DNA from: Bacillus sp. Marseille-P3661
GTDB taxonomy: Bacteria > Bacillota > Bacilli > Bacillales > Bacillaceae_J
Reading direction: 5' to 3'
Length of the DNA: 64,000 bases
Assembly: GCF_900240995.1 (NCBI RefSeq)
Contig: NZ_LT965953.1
Coordinates: 2,046,183-2,110,182, forward strand
Shown here: positions 24,631 through 33,073 of the stretch, piece by piece
How positions within the stretch are numbered: position 1 is the first letter of the stretch
How the letters are laid out: each line of letters opens with the position of its first letter
Made by a program: the position numbers and the translations under genes
Notes under the pieces: generated by a model
The model's database searches: none
What the model saw: only the letters and a program-made list of their open reading frames with translations
What the model was told of the DNA's origin: nothing

Positions 24631-26514
24631 TTAGATCGCCGATTGTTTCCCTTCCGAATAATCAAATTTATTCTTTCTTTTAGTATTTAATTGAACAATA
24701 ATGATAATCCCGACCAATACAAGGCCGATAATGTCGGATAAGTTATTATTAATTACCAAGCTAATTGAACTTATTAACGCTAAAATACGAACAGGAGTGT
24801 CAACTGACCCCATAAAATTCCCTATTACAGCAGCCGATAACATAATGACTCCGATTAATGTCATAATAATGGCCGATGTTATTTCGAAAGGTGTACCGAT
24901 CAACAAGAGCGCGGGATTAAACAGGAAAGCAAAGGCAATTAAGAACGCAGGTATACCTAGATAAAATGCATACATTCCAGTCTTATGGGCATTCGTTTTG
25001 GCAATACTTGCAGCTGCATAGGCGGATAAGGCAACAGGTGGTGTTATCATTGAAAAAACAGCGAAATAAAGTAAAAACATATGAACAGCAATTAGTTCAA
25101 ATCCAAAATCTAATAATGCTGTCGCTAATAATACTGAAGCCATAATATAAGCTGAAACCGTCGGCATTCCCATACCTAGAATGATACAGCAGATAGCAAC
25201 TAAAAGGACTGATAGAAATACATTGCCAAATGACCAAGTCATAATAATACTTGTTAACTTCAAACCTAAACCTGTATGGAGTACAACACCAACAACTATA
25301 CCGGCAACTGCACAAGGAATCGCCACCTGAAGAGATTGTTGAGCACCCTTGATAAAACAATCTAATATGTCTGAAATCTTAAACCTAGTTGATTTACGAA
25401 AAGCACTTAAAACAACTACACTAATAATCGCCCAAAATGCTGCCTTTTGTAATGTAGCACCTGAAAAAATAAAATAGACTAAGATTACTAATGGTATTAA
25501 TAGAGGCAGTCTACGTATGATGTCTTTTAGACGCTCCGCCTTTACGTCTGAATCCTCGGATTTTAAACCTAGTTTATTGGTCTGCATATGAACCATCGAG
25601 AATACTGCAACGTAAAATAGAATAGCAGGAATTAAGGCGGCTAATATAAATTCGCTATATGGCATACCAATTGTATTCGCCACTATAAAAGCTGCTGCAC
25701 CCATTATCGGTGGTAATAACTGCCCTCCAGTTGATGCAAGCGCTTCCACCGATGCCGCAAATTTAGGAGAAAATCCAACTTTTTGCATTAAAGGAATGGT
25801 TAATACACCCGTACTCACGACATTACCGACGGCACTTCCACTTATAGATCCCATCCCGCCACTAGCTAGAACAGCCGCTTTCGCAGGACCACCTTTCGCT
25901 TTACCAGTTAATTTAAAAGCAATATCGATAAATAATTTCCCTCCACCAGATTGCTCCAAAAAGACTGCAAATAAAACAAAATAAAATACAAAATTGACTG
26001 AGGCCGCAACTGGTGCCCCTAAAATACCATCGGTAGATAAAAACATAATATCTACAACTTGTTTAAAGGAAAAACCTCTATGCTCTAAAAGTCCAGGCAT
26101 ATACGGACCTGCAAAGGCGTAGATCAAAAACATAGCAGCTAACACGGTCAATGCTAAACCGGCTATTCTTCGTGAAGCCTCTAATACTAAAAGAACTAAT
26201 ACAATTCCAAAAAAGTAATCTAATGGTTGCAATTCACTGACAAAAAACATTCTAGATGCAATCCGCTTGTAATCATAAATGACATATATTGTTGTTAAAA
26301 TAGATAAAAAAACTAATACGTAGTCTACAGCTAATTTTAATACGCCTTTTTTCTTTTCGGCTTCACTAATTATTGCGAAGCATAAAGCAAGCGCAAAGCC
26401 TGTATGTATCGCTCTCTGAAGGAGAGCATCAAGCGGGCCTACACCTGCTAAATAAAGTTGAAAAAGAGCCCATCCTATTGCAATTATTGAAAAGAGATTA
26501 ATATATTTCTTCAT
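24631..26514 (-). CDS. TRAP transporter fused permease (TAXI type), copy 2
   Basis: The 627-residue fused DctQ/DctM permease is a clear paralogue of the one at 13511, sharing GSISGSAVGNVVSTG, TGGQLLPPIMGAAAF and LGMGMPTVSAYI with the same opening topology. Its binding protein is encoded upstream at 27888. It lies in the unit read from 29584, between the TAXI gene and the ThDP enzyme gene. As in copy 1, uptake would be driven by an ion gradient. Two copies in one catabolic cluster suggest two ligands, for example the parent compound and a derived acid. Confidence 0.92.
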   Translation of the reverse strand: MKKYINLFSIIAIGWALFQLYLAGVGPLDALLQRAIHTGFALALCFAIISEAEKKKGVLKLAVDYVLVFLSILTTIYVIYDYKRIASRMFFVSELQPLDYFFGIVLVLLVLEASRRIAGLALTVLAAMFLIYAFAGPYMPGLLEHRGFSFKQVVDIMFLSTDGILGAPVAASVNFVFYFVLFAVFLEQSGGGKLFIDIAFKLTGKAKGGPAKAAVLASGGMGSISGSAVGNVVSTGVLTIPLMQKVGFSPKFAASVEALASTGGQLLPPIMGAAAFIVANTIGMPYSEFILAALIPAILFYVAVFSMVHMQTNKLGLKSEDSDVKAERLKDIIRRLPLLIPLVILVYFIFSGATLQKAAFWAIISVVVLSAFRKSTRFKISDILDCFIKGAQQSLQVAIPCAVAGIVVGVVLHTGLGLKLTSIIMTWSFGNVFLSVLLVAICCIILGMGMPTVSAYIMASVLLATALLDFGFELIAVHMFLLYFAVFSMITPPVALSAYAAASIAKTNAHKTGMYAFYLGIPAFLIAFAFLFNPALLLIGTPFEITSAIIMTLIGVIMLSAAVIGNFMGSVDTPVRILALISSISLVINNNLSDIIGLVLVGIIIIVQLNTKRKNKFDYSEGKQSAI

Positions 26515-26704
26515 ATTTACCTCCGTTAATATTTTATATCTCCAATCATGACCCTAATTTGTACTACTATTAATTCCCATTGTTCATCATATAAAGAAAA
26601 CAAGGAATACTTTTATTATTCAATCTAAAATCTTTCTTAAATTTCTCATCTGAACTACGCAATTCCAAAATGTCAAATTTAACCGAATTTAAGAGGCATA
26701 GGAT

Positions 26705-26747
26705 GTGACGCGTAGTAGTTTTACAGACTTTATCTACCACGCGACAC
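26705..26747 (-). other. Stem-loop between TAXI 2 and TRAP 2 genes
   Basis: GTG-A-CGCGT-A-GTAG pairs with CTAC-C-ACGCG-A-CAC with two mismatches around a 15-base loop. There is no clear T-run. Such stems between binding-protein and permease genes often protect the upstream message or partly stop transcription. Confidence 0.5.
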
Positions 26748-26808
26748 ATCGATAGAGTATATGTTTGTATTACTTTGACAAAAACAAAATTTTAATATGG
26801 CTAGAACC

Positions 26809-27888
26809 CTAATCTAAAGCTCCTATTTCTTTATAATAACGCTCTGCTCCGGGATGTAATGGAATATGTCCGTTGCTATCTGCATGCCCAGCTGTTTTAG
26901 GATCAAACTCAGCAAAAGCAGCATGTGCTTCGACTAAAGCTTCTTTATTTTCAACAAAAGCTTTCGCAAGTTCATAGGCTACATCATCATCCATTCTTGC
27001 ATGTGTAATATAAGTCAAACCTAAACTATTCGTGATTACATCTTCATCTTGACCTTCATAATTACCCGCTTCAAGAACATCATCTTTTACAAACCCATAA
27101 TTTTCGCTTAAATATGCTCGCTTATCATCTTCCATACTTAATATCGTTACATCATTTTGTGTACTTAATTCCGTTAAAGTAGCTTGATTTCTAGGTAGAG
27201 CCAAAATAAATATGTCCGAAGTATTATTTTGGAATGTTGATAAAACTACTTCATCTGCTGCTAGCTGTACATTACCACCATAACTTTCGATGGTCTTGTA
27301 ATCTAAATCGTACGCTTCCAATACTAATCTAGTAATATACTCAGCCAACGTGCCTTCAGGTTTTGTGATTATTTTAACCGGAATCTCTTTTTCCTTAATA
27401 TCAGCTAACGATTTGATATTATGCTCTTCTAAAAATTCATTTCTAGCAACAATTCCTACAAATGATTTATAATTTGTCCCTACCAAAGCACGAATATCCT
27501 TATATGGTTTATCATAAGCCACTATTCCGTTATAAGCCCAGTTCTGTGAAACATTAAACATAATCCCAAAATCAGCTTCTCCATTTTCTATTAATTGAAC
27601 ATTCCCGATTCCACCTGAATAGGGAAATACTTCTAAATCAATATTACCTTCTTTTCTCAATATTTCCGCTAATGCCCCTGTATATATGTACGGAGCACTA
27701 GTTTGACCCGCTATTGCAGCAGATAATTGCACTGTGTCTGATTCAGATTCACCATTACCGGAATTTTCAGAACCCTCAGCTGTGCTAGCATTTTCATTTC
27801 CATTACCGCAACCGAAAAGCACCAAAGACATCAACATCACAATACCAATTAAGAACATGTGGTTTTTTGTTTTATAATTTTTTTTCAT
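26809..27888 (-). CDS. TAXI-family TRAP substrate-binding lipoprotein, copy 2
   Basis: The 359-residue protein has a lipoprotein signal (VLFGCG, Cys27), a Ser/Gly/Glu-rich linker and the TAXI domain, with AGQTSAPYIYTGALAEIL at its start, GGIGNVQLI and the closing HPGAERYYKEIGALD. It delivers a ligand to the permease encoded at 24631-26514. It shares the beginning and end motifs of copy 1, but the ligand-facing middle differs, so a separate ligand is possible. The gene lies about 240 bases after the aldehyde dehydrogenase stop. Confidence 0.9.
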   Translation of the reverse strand: MKKNYKTKNHMFLIGIVMLMSLVLFGCGNGNENASTAEGSENSGNGESESDTVQLSAAIAGQTSAPYIYTGALAEILRKEGNIDLEVFPYSGGIGNVQLIENGEADFGIMFNVSQNWAYNGIVAYDKPYKDIRALVGTNYKSFVGIVARNEFLEEHNIKSLADIKEKEIPVKIITKPEGTLAEYITRLVLEAYDLDYKTIESYGGNVQLAADEVVLSTFQNNTSDIFILALPRNQATLTELSTQNDVTILSMEDDKRAYLSENYGFVKDDVLEAGNYEGQDEDVITNSLGLTYITHARMDDDVAYELAKAFVENKEALVEAHAAFAEFDPKTAGHADSNGHIPLHPGAERYYKEIGALD

Positions 27889-28126
27889 AAACCTTCCTTT
27901 CTTTATCCTTTTAATAAAGAATAAGTTTGTTTTTTAAATTCAAAGTCTCTATTAGCCTGAGTAGGCGTCAGTAAAATACTTAATATTCAGTTTTTTATAA
28001 CTAGAATGCAACATAACCTATTGAGTTCTATAAATTTCAATTTCCAAAACCCACCAAATTAGCCAAATTACTCATCTGTCATCGGTTTTCTAGAGTAGAT
28101 CTACTTATAATGAACTCAGAATAATC

Positions 28127-29584
28127 TTACATATCTGTTCGACGAATAAGAGCTTGTAGTTCCGTATGTTCGTATAGGCCTTCTACGCCATGCCCTCTTC
28201 CAATACCACTTTGTTTAAATCCTCCAAAAGGCATATTAACAGCTGAAGCACCAACTTGATGGATATTCACAAAAACACTTCCTGATTGAAGTTTTCGAGC
28301 TAGCTCAAAACCTTTTTCTTCATCGGATGTCCAGACCGAATTACCTAATCCAAATTCAGTATCATTCGCAAAGGCAATCGCTTCTTCTTCTGTCTCAAAA
28401 GGCACAATAGGGATAATAGGTCCAAATTGTTCTTTTTTAACAATATCATCATCGTTCGTAACATTTGTGATGACCCTCGGTAAAATATAATTACCTTGAT
28501 CAGCAGATACACCCTCTACAAATTGCCCTACTGTAGTGACTTTAGCATTAGTTTTTTCAACTTTTTCAAGTAATTGCTGGATAACATCAAGTTGTGCTTT
28601 ATTATTGATCGGGCCTAATGTAGATTCACTATTAAGTCCCGGTCCAACTCTTAACCGGTCAGCAGCGGCGGTAAATTTAGAAACAAACTCATCATAGTTA
28701 TCCTTACTAACATAGATTCTTTTAATCGCATAACAAATTTGGCCACTGTAAGTAAATACACCTTTAATCATTCTATTTATTAAATCATCATCAATATTTT
28801 TATCACTCAGTATGATGGCCGCATCATTCCCACCTAATTCCATACTAAAGTTCTTGATTGTCTTAGCTGCTTCGGCAATGATTTCACTTCCGATTTCCGT
28901 ACTACCAGTGAAAGTAATTTTACGTACTTTCTCATGAGCAGTCATGGCGGAACCAACCTTCGAACCTGAACCTAAAACGACATTTAATGCACCTTTTGGT
29001 AATTCTCCTGCCATGTGATGCAGAATTCTAGTAAGAGTTAGAGGTGAATAAGTAGATGGTTTTAAGACCACAGTATTCCCAGCTAATAATGCAGGTGATG
29101 CCATCATGAACCCTAATAAGACCGGGTAATTCCAAGGTACAATTATAGAAACAACACCCATCGGCTGTCTCGTCAATATCATTTTCCCTTGCTCATTCTC
29201 AATGACTTCTTCTTTGTCCAATTCATTTGCCAGGCCGCTATAATACTTTAATACATTAGCGGCAGCCAACAATTCTGATCGAGCTTCACTAAGTAACTTC
29301 CCGTTTTCCAACACCAATAGCTCCGTTAAGGACTCCAGATTCTGTTCAATATAATTAGCTGTTGACTTTAAATAACTAGCTCTTTTTTCCGGAGCATATT
29401 GTGACCAATCTCCCCAAGCTTCATATGCAGCTTCAACAGCTTGATCGACATGTTCTTTGGTACCCATTGTGATTTCACCCACAACTTCATCCAATTGAGC
29501 TGGATTATATAACTTCATTTTATCTTCTGCGGATACAACCTTCCCATTTATAAACATATCCTCTGTCAATGGCATTACTTTCAT
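28127..29584 (-). CDS. NAD(P)-dependent aldehyde dehydrogenase
   Basis: The ATG at 29584, eight bases after GGAGG, gives 485 residues; an earlier in-frame start would add 12 residues without support. Catalytic Cys284 (GQICYA), general base Glu249 (MELGGND) and the oxyanion Asn152 (PWNYP) are present. Length and motifs fit broad-specificity ALDHs such as benzaldehyde or succinate-semialdehyde dehydrogenases. It heads the unit with TAXI-TRAP 2 and the ThDP enzyme and lies behind a perfect operator palindrome and a cre box. It probably oxidises an aldehyde formed by the ThDP enzyme or by the alcohol dehydrogenase. Confidence 0.93.
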   Translation of the reverse strand: MKVMPLTEDMFINGKVVSAEDKMKLYNPAQLDEVVGEITMGTKEHVDQAVEAAYEAWGDWSQYAPEKRASYLKSTANYIEQNLESLTELLVLENGKLLSEARSELLAAANVLKYYSGLANELDKEEVIENEQGKMILTRQPMGVVSIIVPWNYPVLLGFMMASPALLAGNTVVLKPSTYSPLTLTRILHHMAGELPKGALNVVLGSGSKVGSAMTAHEKVRKITFTGSTEIGSEIIAEAAKTIKNFSMELGGNDAAIILSDKNIDDDLINRMIKGVFTYSGQICYAIKRIYVSKDNYDEFVSKFTAAADRLRVGPGLNSESTLGPINNKAQLDVIQQLLEKVEKTNAKVTTVGQFVEGVSADQGNYILPRVITNVTNDDDIVKKEQFGPIIPIVPFETEEEAIAFANDTEFGLGNSVWTSDEEKGFELARKLQSGSVFVNIHQVGASAVNMPFGGFKQSGIGRGHGVEGLYEHTELQALIRRTDM

Positions 29585-29634
29585 ATACAAAACCTCCATA
29601 TTATTATTATTGATGAACATTTGAAATCACCTTT

Positions 29635-29648
29635 TGAAAACGATTACA
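29635..29648. promoter_or_regulatory. cre box in the leader of the aldehyde dehydrogenase unit
   Basis: TGAAAACGATTACA fits the CcpA consensus TGWAANCGNTNWCA at all fixed positions. It lies about 50 bases before the ATG and well downstream of the likely promoter, where CcpA could act as a roadblock. Confidence 0.65.
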
Positions 29649-29912
29649 AAATTATTACAACTCTTTGCTATCTTGCTTACGCAATTTAACTCAACCCTAT
29701 TATTCTTCTTAATTACTCCTAAATATCTTGTATACTTTTGTATCAAACCTCCTATTTTCTACAATTTACTGTCAACCTCAGAGTTACAATTGAAAAAACA
29801 CTAACGAAAGGAGCAAGTATAATAATTTCATTCCCCGCATCCTTCCCCTCTTTCCCAATAAAATAATTTTAGGTTAGCACAATTTTGAATATTCCGACTA
29901 ATCCTATTAATA

Positions 29913-29941
29913 AGAATACATCATTTGAAATTTTATTTCAA
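29913..29941 (-). promoter_or_regulatory. Possible promoter of the aldehyde dehydrogenase unit
   Basis: On the minus strand TTGAAA (29941-29936) and TATTCT (29918-29913) are 17 bases apart; the -10 matches only four of six. The layout repeats that of the other two operator-covered promoters, leaving a leader of about 320 bases. Confidence 0.4.
29925..29941. promoter_or_regulatory. Candidate RpiR operator E1 (perfect palindrome)
   Basis: TTGAAATTTTATTTCAA is a perfect 7-3-7 inverted repeat and defines the consensus used for the other sites. Established HexR sites (also RpiR family) have the related form TGTAATTAAATTACA. Confidence 0.65.
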
Positions 29942-29948
29942 CACATCT

Positions 29949-29965
29949 ATAAAATAAAATTTTAT
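29949..29965. promoter_or_regulatory. Candidate RpiR operator E2
   Basis: ATAAAATAAAATTTTAT is also a perfect 7-3-7 palindrome, 24 bases from E1 centre to centre, but its arms match the consensus at only 10 of 14 positions. Its low complexity makes it less certain. Confidence 0.4.
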
Positions 29966-30263
29966 ATATTATACTATTAGACTTATGCAGATGAGTTATT
30001 AGTATATATCTGTTTATACCACTCTTATATGTTCATCGTCCTGTATTTAATTAGCATTCTTTAAAATAAAAATTTAAATTTTTTTTTAAGACTAACCAAT
30101 TCAATTTAAAACATAAGTACCACTACTATCATAAAAAAAACAAATACCCTAAAGAATAGTCCAGAAGGAAGGAAGACTTTTTTAATCCATAGTGTTGATT
30201 TTTTGATTAGAGAGGAAAGCGAGTACCTGTAACGGAAATCCAAATTCAAATTTTAATAGCACA

Positions 30264-30314
30264 TAAAAAAAGACTGTAGGGAAACTCAAAACTAATTGAG
30301 TTTGTCTACAGTCT
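30264..30314 (-). terminator. Terminator of topB
   Basis: AGACTGTAG pairs with CTACAGTCT, with a further AAACTCAA/TTGAGTTT stem inside; on the minus strand it is followed by seven T residues. Confidence 0.8.
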
Positions 30315-30342
30315 AAACTATCGTAAAGAATAGCTGAATTCT

Positions 30343-32541
30343 CTATTTCTTGTTCAATTTTAATTTTGCTAATGCATCTGCTAACGCTGTGTTGATAGGT
30401 TCCTCTTGTTTGTTTTGTTTTTTTAGATAATTTGATACCTCTTTTTTAGATACATTGGTATGCTTATTCTTTTTCCGTCGTTCATTAAATGTCGACATTT
30501 TTTCACGATGTCCACATTTACATACAAAAATTTGTCCTTCACCTTGTCCTCGAAGTTCAAGTTTTTTATGACAATTTGGACACCTTGCATTTGTAACTTT
30601 ACTTACATTTTTCCGATGACCACACTCACGATCCTGACATACGAGCATTTTTCCCTTTTTACCGTTCACTTCTAGCATAAGCTTTCCACATTCAGGACAC
30701 TTTGTACCTGTGATATTATCATGTTTAAATTTTTGTGTGCTGTTTTTTATTTCGTGAACAACGGTTTTGGTATAGTTTTTCATATCGTTAATAAAAATAG
30801 TTTTACTTAGTTTCCCCTTGGCAATCGCATCCAGCTTTTGTTCCCAGTCTGCTGTCAATGCAGGAGTTTTTAATTCTTTCGGAACTAAATCAAGCAATTG
30901 TTTCCCTTTTGACGTTAGAAAAATTTCCTTTTCTTTTTTTTCAATTAAAAACGCGTTGAATAGCTTTTCAATAATATCAGCGCGAGTAGCAACTGTTCCG
31001 AGACCACCGGTTTCTCCAATCGTTTTAATTAAATCCTTAGTTTCACCAGCCATATATTTACTCGGGTTTTCCATGGCTGAAAGCAATGTTGCCTCATTAA
31101 AACGAGCAGGCGGTTTTGTTTCACCTTGGGTCTGTGATAATGAAGTAACCGTTAATGTTTCACCTTTCGCTAAAGAGGGCAATAACTGTGCCTTCATGTC
31201 ATCACTATCTTCATCCTCGTCAAGATCGTTATTATATACGTCCTTCCAGCCTATCGAGACAATTGTTTTTCCTTTTGCAACAAATGTTTCATCAGCAATC
31301 ATTGCTTTTATTGTGGTTTGTTCATATTCAAACGCCGGATATAGAACAGCTAAAAAGCGCTTAACAACTAAATCATATATTTTTCGTTCTTTATCAGTAA
31401 ACTTATTTAGCATTACTGTTTCTTCTGTTGGGATAATCGCATGATGATCCGATACCTTGCTATCATTAATAAACGAAGAATTTGATTTAATCGGTTTCAG
31501 TAAAAGTTTATGTGCGAGCTGTTTATATGGGCCATTCCCACTAGCCCTTATCCGCTCACTCAGTGTATCAACGATATCTGATGATAAATACCTTGAATCC
31601 GTGCGCGGATATGTTAGAACTTTATGTTGTTCATATAGCTTTTGCATAATTTGCAACGTTTCCTTGGCTGAATATCCAAATATTTTATTTGCATCTCGTT
31701 GCAATTCAGTTAAATCATAGAGCTGTGGTGCAAAGGTTTTTTTATACTTTTTCTCCACATCAGTAATAATAGCTTGTTTATTCTTACACTTAGCTACTAT
31801 TTGGTCTACCATATCTTTTGAAAAAGTTTTTATATCTTTAGTTTGACTATTTTGCCAAGTTAGCGTCAAATTATGATTAGTTTGTGCCTTAATTCCATAA
31901 AAAGCTTTAGGCTTGAAATTTTTTATTTCCTCTTCTCTCTTAGCAATTATTGCAACTGTTGGCGTTTGTACTCGTCCAGCTGATAACTGGGCATTAAATT
32001 TACTTGTAAGGGCCCTAGTCGCATTGAGTCCGACATACCAATCCGCTTCTGAACGAGCAACAGCAGAATGATACAAATTCTCAAAGTCTTTTCCGCTTTT
32101 TAATTTCTGAAATCCTTCTTTGATAGCTTTATCTGTTACAGAAGATATCCATAATCGTTTCGTCGGTTTATTAACTTTTGCCTTGTCGAGTATCCATTGA
32201 GCCACAAGCTGACCTTCTCTTCCTGCATCCGTTGCAATTACAATTTCACCAACATCAGAACGATGCAATTGACTTTTTACGGCATTAAACTGCTTACTTG
32301 TTTGTTTTATTACAACTGTTTTTAATTGATTCGGCAGCATGGGTAAATCTTCAAGTTTCCATGTTTTATATTTGACGTCATACGTTTCAGGATCAGCAAG
32401 TGTTACTAAATGGCCCAACGCCCAAGTAACTATATATTTATCACCTTCTAAAAAGCCATTACCCTTTTTTTGACACTCCAGAACTCGTGCAATATCACGA
32501 GCAACTGATGGTTTCTCGGCAAGTACTACGGTCTTCTTCAT
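30343..32541 (-). CDS. topB: DNA topoisomerase III
   Basis: The ATG at 32541 gives 732 residues. The N-terminal Toprim domain (VVLAEKPSVARDIARVL; ATDAGREGQ near 103-111), the catalytic tyrosine 311 in VLTYPRTDSRYL and two C-terminal cysteine zinc ribbons (about 612-680: CPECG, CPNCH and partners) identify a type IA topoisomerase of the TopB group. It relaxes and decatenates DNA through single-strand passage. The length is normal for Bacillales. It is monocistronic, with its own terminator, and marks the start of the core-like part of the window. Confidence 0.95.
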   Translation of the reverse strand: MKKTVVLAEKPSVARDIARVLECQKKGNGFLEGDKYIVTWALGHLVTLADPETYDVKYKTWKLEDLPMLPNQLKTVVIKQTSKQFNAVKSQLHRSDVGEIVIATDAGREGQLVAQWILDKAKVNKPTKRLWISSVTDKAIKEGFQKLKSGKDFENLYHSAVARSEADWYVGLNATRALTSKFNAQLSAGRVQTPTVAIIAKREEEIKNFKPKAFYGIKAQTNHNLTLTWQNSQTKDIKTFSKDMVDQIVAKCKNKQAIITDVEKKYKKTFAPQLYDLTELQRDANKIFGYSAKETLQIMQKLYEQHKVLTYPRTDSRYLSSDIVDTLSERIRASGNGPYKQLAHKLLLKPIKSNSSFINDSKVSDHHAIIPTEETVMLNKFTDKERKIYDLVVKRFLAVLYPAFEYEQTTIKAMIADETFVAKGKTIVSIGWKDVYNNDLDEDEDSDDMKAQLLPSLAKGETLTVTSLSQTQGETKPPARFNEATLLSAMENPSKYMAGETKDLIKTIGETGGLGTVATRADIIEKLFNAFLIEKKEKEIFLTSKGKQLLDLVPKELKTPALTADWEQKLDAIAKGKLSKTIFINDMKNYTKTVVHEIKNSTQKFKHDNITGTKCPECGKLMLEVNGKKGKMLVCQDRECGHRKNVSKVTNARCPNCHKKLELRGQGEGQIFVCKCGHREKMSTFNERRKKNKHTNVSKKEVSNYLKKQNKQEEPINTALADALAKLKLNKK

Positions 32542-33073
32542 CAAAACATCCTTTCAAAGTAAAACTTCCATCAGTAGGTTTTTGTCTCACCACTGATGGT
32601 TATTTGAACCTATCATGGTTTTATAGCCTGTTTATACCCTAATGGTATGCCTAATGATTCCCCACCATACTTTTCAAAATTACTAAAAGTTTTGGAGGGG
32701 AAGTATATAGCAATTAAACCTCGATAAACAACTAAGGTCTAATATATCATGATCGTTCGTTGAATGAAATCAATAGTGTCTTCAAGTCTTACTAAGGTTG
32801 TACCTTAACAAAAGTATATAGGTGCTTGAGTATACTATTATTAAAAGGTATTACATTTCTAATCTTTCAAAATGTCGGCTAATGTTCATAATTCTTTCAA
32901 ATTAGTTAATAATTATGAAAGTAAAATACATGTCGGATTTACCATAACTGCCTAATTACATTAGTAAATTCCCAAAAATATCTCTTTAGGTTTATATCAA
33001 TTTCACAAACAATAAGTTATTATAGGATAGTAATCGTATAAACCAAACATTGAATTACCTATAGGAGTATTAA
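32542..33073. other. Gap between topB and the kinase gene
   Basis: About 530 bases, no gene seen. CCATCAGT and ACTGATGG form a stem at 32568-32599 just ahead of topB, possibly in its leader. The remainder is AT-rich and must contain both divergent promoters. Confidence 0.45.

Larger units (their letters stand above)
29585..30342. other. Gap between the catabolic region and topB
   Basis: About 760 bases with no gene. It holds the cre box, the operator pair and promoter of the aldehyde dehydrogenase unit and the topB terminator. It marks the edge between the accessory catabolic region and core-like genes; no integrase, direct repeat or tRNA was seen there. Confidence 0.5.

Noticed and set aside
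29585..30342. Integration site or tRNA-linked island boundary at the edge of the catabolic region
   Set aside because: No integrase, tRNA fragment or direct repeat was seen at either side; the accessory nature rests on gene content only.
30818..31444. Plus-strand frame of 208 codons inside topB
   Set aside because: It lies antisense to well-conserved topoisomerase motifs, is Ser/Val-rich with no recognisable domain, and lacks a start signal.
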